Assembly (NCBI GenBank): GCA_022511055.1
Contig: JAFLSH010000089.1
Coordinates: 1-10,640 of the forward strand
Origin: Prevotella sp.
GTDB taxonomy: Bacteria; Bacteroidota; Bacteroidia; Bacteroidales; Bacteroidaceae
DNA: 10,640 bases
Reading direction: 5' to 3'
In this document: positions 6,860 to 10,640 of the stretch, one piece after another
Numbering within the stretch: the first letter of the stretch is position 1
How the letters are laid out: each line of letters opens with the position of its first letter
Made by a program: the position numbers and the translations under genes
The notes under the pieces: model-generated
What the model was told of the DNA's origin: nothing
Databases searched by the model: none
What the model saw: only the letters and a program-made list of their open reading frames with translations

Positions 6860-7852
6860 ATGGCAACACTATCTCAAAGAAGCATGCGTGTCGGGATTAT
6901 CGGCACAGGGTGGATAGCCGAAAAGGCGGCCATCACGCTCAACGGACTTAACGACTGCGAAGCATACGCCGTAGGCTCGCGCTCGCAGGAGAAGGCTGAT
7001 GCCTTCGCGAAAACGTGGAACATTCGGAAGGCATACGGCTCGTATGCGGAACTGATAGCCGACCCGGATGTAGACCTGGTCTATGTGGGTACGCCCCACT
7101 CCCACCACTATGAAGTTACGCGGCAGGCACTGTTGGCAGGCAAGCCGTGTCTGGTGGAGAAGGCGTTCATGGCAAACCACCGGCAGGCCAAGGAGATAGT
7201 AGACCTGGCGAGAGAGCGGAAAGTGTTTCTGGCAGAGGCCATCTGGACCCGCTACCAGCCGATTGTCGGCACCGTCAGAAGCCTGATAGCCGAGGGGCGC
7301 ATCGGTACGCCGCGCCTCGTCACGGCCACGCTGGGCTATTCCATGGGGCAGAAGCCGCGCATCATGCGGCCCGACCTCTGCGGCGGCGCGCTGCTCGACC
7401 TCGGGGTCTATGCCTTGAACTTCGTCAGAATGTTCTGCGATGCCGGCATCGTGAGCATCCAGTCGCAATGTGTCAAGTCTGACACAGGCATGGACCTTAC
7501 CAACGCCATCAGCCTGGTGCTTGACAACGGCGTGCTGGCCAACGTGCAGTCGTCGGCCAGCTGCGTGGGCGACAACATTGGCGTGATAGCAGGCACAGAG
7601 GGCAACTTGATTATTGACAACATCAACAACCCGCAGCGCATCACCGTCAACACGCGCGACCGGGTATTTGTAGAAGACATCCCGGCGCCCAGGCAAATCA
7701 CAGGCTATGAATACCAGTTCATCGCCTGTCGCCAGGCCCTGATAGACGGTCTGCTGGAGCCACGGGAGATGCCGCTCGCCGAAACGCTCTACATCATGCA
7801 GCTCATGGACAGCCTGCGCCGCCAATGGGGGGTCCGCTACCCGATGGACTAA
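6860..7852 (+). CDS. Gfo/Idh/MocA-family NAD(P)-dependent oxidoreductase
   Basis: A 330-residue cytoplasmic dehydrogenase of normal length for the family, without signal peptide. The Rossmann NAD(P)-binding domain spans ~10-125. It has the dinucleotide motif GIIGTGWIA (12-20), and VYVGTPHSHH (74-83) marks the loop before the substrate site. The usual EKP motif reads EKA (E100-K101-A102). The C-terminal alpha/beta domain begins with EAIWTRYQP (126-134). It contains GGALLDLGVYALN (175-187), which resembles dimeric dihydrodiol-dehydrogenase-type members. Such enzymes oxidise or reduce sugars, inositols or diols; the substrate cannot be read from sequence. ATG 6860 follows an A-rich leader; ATG 6884 (MRVGIIG) is a possible shorter start. 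It is transcribed divergently from the pullulanase and shares a promoter element with it, which suggests a role in handling a sugar under the same control. Confidence 0.9.
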   Translation: MATLSQRSMRVGIIGTGWIAEKAAITLNGLNDCEAYAVGSRSQEKADAFAKTWNIRKAYGSYAELIADPDVDLVYVGTPHSHHYEVTRQALLAGKPCLVEKAFMANHRQAKEIVDLARERKVFLAEAIWTRYQPIVGTVRSLIAEGRIGTPRLVTATLGYSMGQKPRIMRPDLCGGALLDLGVYALNFVRMFCDAGIVSIQSQCVKSDTGMDLTNAISLVLDNGVLANVQSSASCVGDNIGVIAGTEGNLIIDNINNPQRITVNTRDRVFVEDIPAPRQITGYEYQFIACRQALIDGLLEPREMPLAETLYIMQLMDSLRRQWGVRYPMD

Positions 7853-7886
7853 CGGAGCGGGCGTGTCGGCCGTGTTTTTCTTGATT

Positions 7887-7931
7887 CTTGCAAGAAACAC
7901 TTGCAAGTCTCACAAATTTTGCTTAACTTTG
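7887..7931 (+). promoter_or_regulatory. Predicted lipoprotein promoter overlapped by twin CTTGCAAG palindromes
   Basis: TAACTTTG (7924-7931) is a good -7 box, with TTG at 7901-7903 exactly 20 bp upstream as a plausible -33 element. Two identical 8-bp palindromes, CTTGCAAG at 7887-7894 and 7900-7907, are spaced 13 bp start to start, and the second covers the -33 element. Together they can also pair as an 8-bp stem with loop AAACA. They could be an operator for a dimeric repressor, or a weak terminator stem for the oxidoreductase gene, although no T-run follows. The transcript leader would be ~30-35 nt. Confidence 0.55.
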
Positions 7932-7972
7932 CCGGCACGAAACAAGCCTAATTTTTAATAATGTTTCAAGAT

Positions 7973-10155
7973 ATGAAAGCAAAAACTATTCTTTGGCGGT
8001 CGATGCACGGCGTGTGCATCGCCGCAGTGGCTGCTTGTCTCTGTCTGGCTTGCTCCGAAGGCGATAATGTTTTAGGGGGGGTAATTCCGAGGAGGAGATA
8101 AAGGGCAGTGTGTCGTTCACCGTCGAGACGGCCGGGCTGGGCACCAGCGGCAGCGGCACTGCCGCCTCGCCCATCAGCATAGAGCCGGGCGGCATATTGA
8201 ACATGTCAATCAGCCAGGAAAGCCGTTACACCGACCCTGATGGTAACGTTCACACCTGCAAGCCTGTGGCCACCATCAAACTGCATGCCGTGGCAGACAC
8301 GGTGGCGGCTTCCGACCTGCAAACCCTGCTGACACTCAGGGGAACGCCCGATGTGAAGACCACCACCGAGGGCAGCAACCCGCGCCGCAGCACAACCGTG
8401 CAGACCTTCGCCGTCGGCGGTCAGGAAATTGTGTTCAACCTCTCGCACGAGGTCTACACCATCGTCAATTCGGCTTCGAAAACGGTGGAAATGCCCTACC
8501 TCAAGCCCGGCGAGGCCGCTTTCGGCGCTCCCAATGCCTCGGAGACGCGCACCGGCATGAGCCTTTCGGCCATCTCCGTGCGCCCGTTGTCGCTAACCCG
8601 CGCCGAGACCTTCACCGACAGTGCGGCGTATGAGATTGACATCCGCTTCAGCCTCCAGTTCGAAGGGGTGCATACGACAGCCGAGCAGCAGACACCGCTC
8701 AACTTCTCTGTCAAGTATGTCGGCATCGTGGAGACTGTCACCGAGCTGATCGACCCCTTTGCCGGGCTGACATGGTCGTGGCGAAACAAAGACGGGGCTA
8801 CCATTGCAGCGCCGTTTGAGTGGAACGCCCACTCGGCTCAGCCGCTGGAACTGCACCTCAGTCAAGAGGCGGTATACACCAACATGTTCAGCCACACCAT
8901 GACCGGCGCACCCACGGCGCAGCTCACGCTCACGGCGACAAAGGACACCGTCTGGGTAAGCTCAACAGACGAGCTGGAGCAACGGGGCATCCTCTCTGAG
9001 TCTGCCGTCACCACCACGGGCGAGAGCCCTGCACAGCACACCAAGACCTGCACCTACATTGTCAACGGGCAGACCCTGACCTTCTGCCTCGGCTGGCAGA
9101 GCGGCTGCACACTGGCCGATGCAGACATCGGCGAGCAGATAACCATGCCGAATGCCAAGTTTGGCGAGCTGACCGTGAAAGACATCGCCGTGGCGAAGCG
9201 CTCCGATGACGAGTTGGAAAAGCGCGGCTTGTCGCTCCATGCGGTAACCACCACCTTCACCTTAGAGCTTGTCAGCGAGGGGCTGGCGGAAGAAAAGCGC
9301 GAAACGGTCGACATCGCAGTCACCCATCTGGCTGTGATTGAGCCGAAGCTCGTCAAGGTAACGTACAAGCGCGGCTGGGAATGGGTCGAACCGCATGACA
9401 ACATGATGCTCCTTTATTACGCGAGAGTGTACCGCACCCGCCATTATTCCAACGGCGAATCGTACACCGATACGTTTGGAGACACCGGGCATCCGGCTCA
9501 TGTAGGTTTTGACTGGGGAGATAATCCCGAACCTATTAAATCCGGCGAGGGAGAAATCTATATTGTTGACGGCAAACCGGCAGAAGTTGAAAACATTGCC
9601 GATAGCATCTACAATATTACCCTAACTAAAGTAATTACAGCGCCGGCGGATGATAAGTTTTCCGTTGAGATTACATGGATAGATAAGTTCTGGAGTTGGG
9701 GGGAGGAAGGCAAAGTCGGTAACTGGGAGTATTACCGCCCCTCTAGTCGGTCTTTTGATGAGCAGTGTTTGGTTTTAGGTGACGATGTGGTTATTGAAGG
9801 GGATATCGGTACGCCGATTCCCTCAGACCTGAAGGACAGGAACAGCGGTTGGTATATGGGCGTATTTGGGTACGTATGTCTTTATAGTTTTGATTTGATG
9901 TTACACCGAGGAAACCGAAAGTCTGTCGCTTGGTTTACAAGCACATCTTTATATGATGAACGTTATGATCAGTTCCTCTTACTGGATGGGCGGATGTTCA
10001 CGTTCTTAGATAAGAGTATTCGCCCTGACCCGGAGTTTAACGGTTGGGTGGAGGAAGTGCCGGGTGGCTGGAAAAGCTATCATGAAATGAAGATGCGATA
10101 TATGGGCAGAAACTTCCGCGCCACAATTCGCATAGACTACCTAATCAACCCCTGA
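7973..10155 (+). CDS. Frame-broken large lipoprotein with duplicated domains
   Basis: Unrecognised surface-type lipoprotein. ATG 7973 (or 7961) opens a 42-codon frame ending at TAA 8099-8101. It encodes KTILWRSMHG..., a hydrophobic core and lipobox LCLAC (Cys27) followed by SEGDNVLGG. The body lies in another frame, open from 8068 to TGA 10155. Adding one G to the G7 run (8075-8081) joins them as DNVLGGGNSEEEIKGSV, giving a 727-residue protein. In body numbering (GTG 8110 = 1), two tandem copies of a ~185-residue domain lie at ~22-207 and ~233-411. Paired motifs are ISQESRYT/LSQEAVYT, DTVAASDLQTL/DTVWVSSTDEL, YVGIVE/HLAVIE. W-x-W linkers occur at TWSW 221, GWEW 422 and FWSW 527. From ~9500 the DNA becomes AT-richer, and residues ~470-681 belong to that different segment. 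As sequenced, no exported full-length product is made. The cause could be phase variation, decay or a base-calling error. Confidence 0.7.
8075..8081 (+). repeat. G7 homopolymer at the lipoprotein frame break
   Basis: Seven G follow TTTTA, 21 codons before the first possible GTG of the body frame and just after the lipobox. Eight G (or five) would fuse the signal peptide to the lipoprotein body; seven put a TAA at 8099. Poly-G tracts of this kind, just inside the 5' end of surface-protein genes, are the classic substrate of slipped-strand phase variation. They are also the classic site of sequencing error. Confidence 0.75.
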
Positions 10156-10211
10156 TTCCTACTTCACAACTCATAGGCAAAAAATGCAAAAGCAAAACGA
10201 GAGCAAAAGAA

Positions 10212-10454
10212 ATGAATAAGAACACATCAACGACAACGAAAGCCAAGGGCTGGAGTGTTTATTACGTAACTGGTGATGGGTAGGCAAAATACGAAGGCGT
10301 TGACGAGACAATGGACATCACCCAGCCAACAACAGCAACTATGGAAACCGTAGACACCGTCTACACCCTGTCAGGTCAAAAGATAAGCGGCAACAGTCTA
10401 AAGAGCAAAAAAGGCATCTACATTATCGGCGGAAAAAAGGTAATTGTCAAATAG
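10212..10454 (+). pseudogene. Decayed 3' end of a surface-protein gene with type IX-like tail
   Basis: From ATG 10212 one frame reads MNKNTSTTTKAKGWSVYYVTGDG, hits an in-frame TAG (10281-10283), then continues AKYEGVDETMDIT... to TAG 10452-10454. Without the internal stop it would be 80 residues. The part from ~10359 encodes VYTLSGQKI...KKGIYIIGGKKVIVK, a typical Prevotella-type C-terminal sorting tail. The upstream 'AKGW.VYY..G' stretch resembles what precedes such tails in leucine-rich-repeat (BspA-like) surface proteins. No signal peptide or body precedes it, so it is probably the leftover end of a larger deleted gene. The 47-codon piece from ATG 10311 could be translated but lacks an export signal. 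The whole region is AT-rich compared with the operons to the left. Confidence 0.6.
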
Positions 10455-10640
10455 ATGAAAAGGCAATTGCGAAATAGACCAAAGGGTAATTGTCAAATAG
10501 ATGAAAAGGTGATAGCGAGATAGACAAAAAGGAAATTGCCAAATAGATGAAAAGGCGATTGCGAAATAGACCAAAGGGTAATTGTCAAATAGACTAAAAA
10601 GCGGTTACGAAAAGTTGATTGGCAAATAGGCAAAAACCCG
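10435..10640. repeat. 23-bp tandem minisatellite, eight units plus a partial one
   Basis: Contiguous 23-bp units start at 10435, 10458, 10481, 10504, 10527, 10550, 10573 and 10596, followed by a degenerate piece to the window edge. The consensus is near AAAAGGTAATTGTCAAATAG + ATG. Two flavours alternate: odd units carry TTGTC/TTGCC before AAATAG, even units TTGCGA or a variant, giving a 46-bp higher period. A 36-bp block at 10466-10501 recurs identically at 10558-10593, 92 bp (four units) away. The first unit overlaps the last codons and stop of the preceding sorting-tail remnant. There are no unique spacers, so it is not CRISPR. The array may continue beyond the window. Confidence 0.88.

Noticed and set aside
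7853..7885. Rho-independent terminator after the oxidoreductase
   Set aside because: There is a short T-run after GGCCGTG at 7871-7879, but no stem longer than about 3-4 bp precedes it.
6869..7906. 345-codon minus-strand frame opposite the oxidoreductase
   Set aside because: The plus-strand frame has clear Gfo/Idh/MocA motifs; the antisense translation shows no recognisable domain.
8089..8112. AGGAGG followed by GTG 8110 as a true ribosome site and start of the lipoprotein body
   Set aside because: Bacteroidota rarely rely on Shine-Dalgarno sites, the spacing to GTG 8110 (14 bp) is too long, and the A/G-rich bases are better explained as Glu codons (NSEEE) of the fused reading frame. A body starting there would lack an export signal.
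10435..10640. CRISPR array
   Set aside because: The 23-bp units are directly contiguous with no unique spacers, and no cas gene is present.

Overview
The window looks like chromosome of a high-GC member of the Bacteroidales, most likely a Prevotella-like gut or oral lineage. The evidence is as follows. Candidate promoters carry the Bacteroidota -7 box TAnnTTTG. Gene starts have A/T-rich leaders rather than Shine-Dalgarno sequences. The neopullulanase resembles SusA. Two type IX-like C-terminal sorting domains end in the Prevotella-style 'G.YI..G.K...K' pattern. Most of the window is GC-rich, but the last ~1.1 kb is clearly AT-richer.

Layout: 1-347 is a non-coding stretch built from C-rich 'ACACCCC' blocks in inverted orientation, ending in a 22-bp alternating pyrimidine-purine tract. 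From 6590 down to 348 runs a four-gene minus-strand operon, in transcription order: type I pullulanase (6590-4677), SusA-like neopullulanase (4615-2636), a small exported protein ending in a type IX-like sorting domain (2584-2114), and a GH43 arabinanase-like enzyme (2117-348) whose start overlaps the previous stop by 4 bp. All four have signal peptides, so this is an exported or periplasmic glucan-degrading set. Pullulanase cuts alpha-1,6 branches, neopullulanase cuts the resulting alpha-1,4 oligosaccharides, and the GH43 enzyme probably acts on alpha-1,5-arabinan. No SusC/SusD pair, inner-membrane transporter or regulator gene is present here.

6591-6859 is a divergent regulatory region between the pullulanase and a plus-strand Gfo/Idh/MocA oxidoreductase (6860-7852). 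Both promoters have the same perfect 13-bp element exactly 27 bp upstream of their -7 boxes, and a LacI-operator-like palindrome lies between them.

A plus-strand lipoprotein gene (about 7973-10155) has its own good promoter. Its signal peptide and lipobox are in one frame and its ~700-residue body in another, and the break coincides with a run of seven G. One added G would restore a 727-residue protein. This is either a phase-variable switch caught OFF, a fresh pseudogene, or a sequencing error. The body holds two tandem copies of a ~185-residue domain, and the 3' third of the gene changes to low-GC sequence.

The right end (10156-10640) is AT-rich. It contains a decayed 3' end of a surface-protein gene with a type IX-like sorting tail, followed immediately by a 23-bp minisatellite whose first unit overlaps the last codons of that tail.
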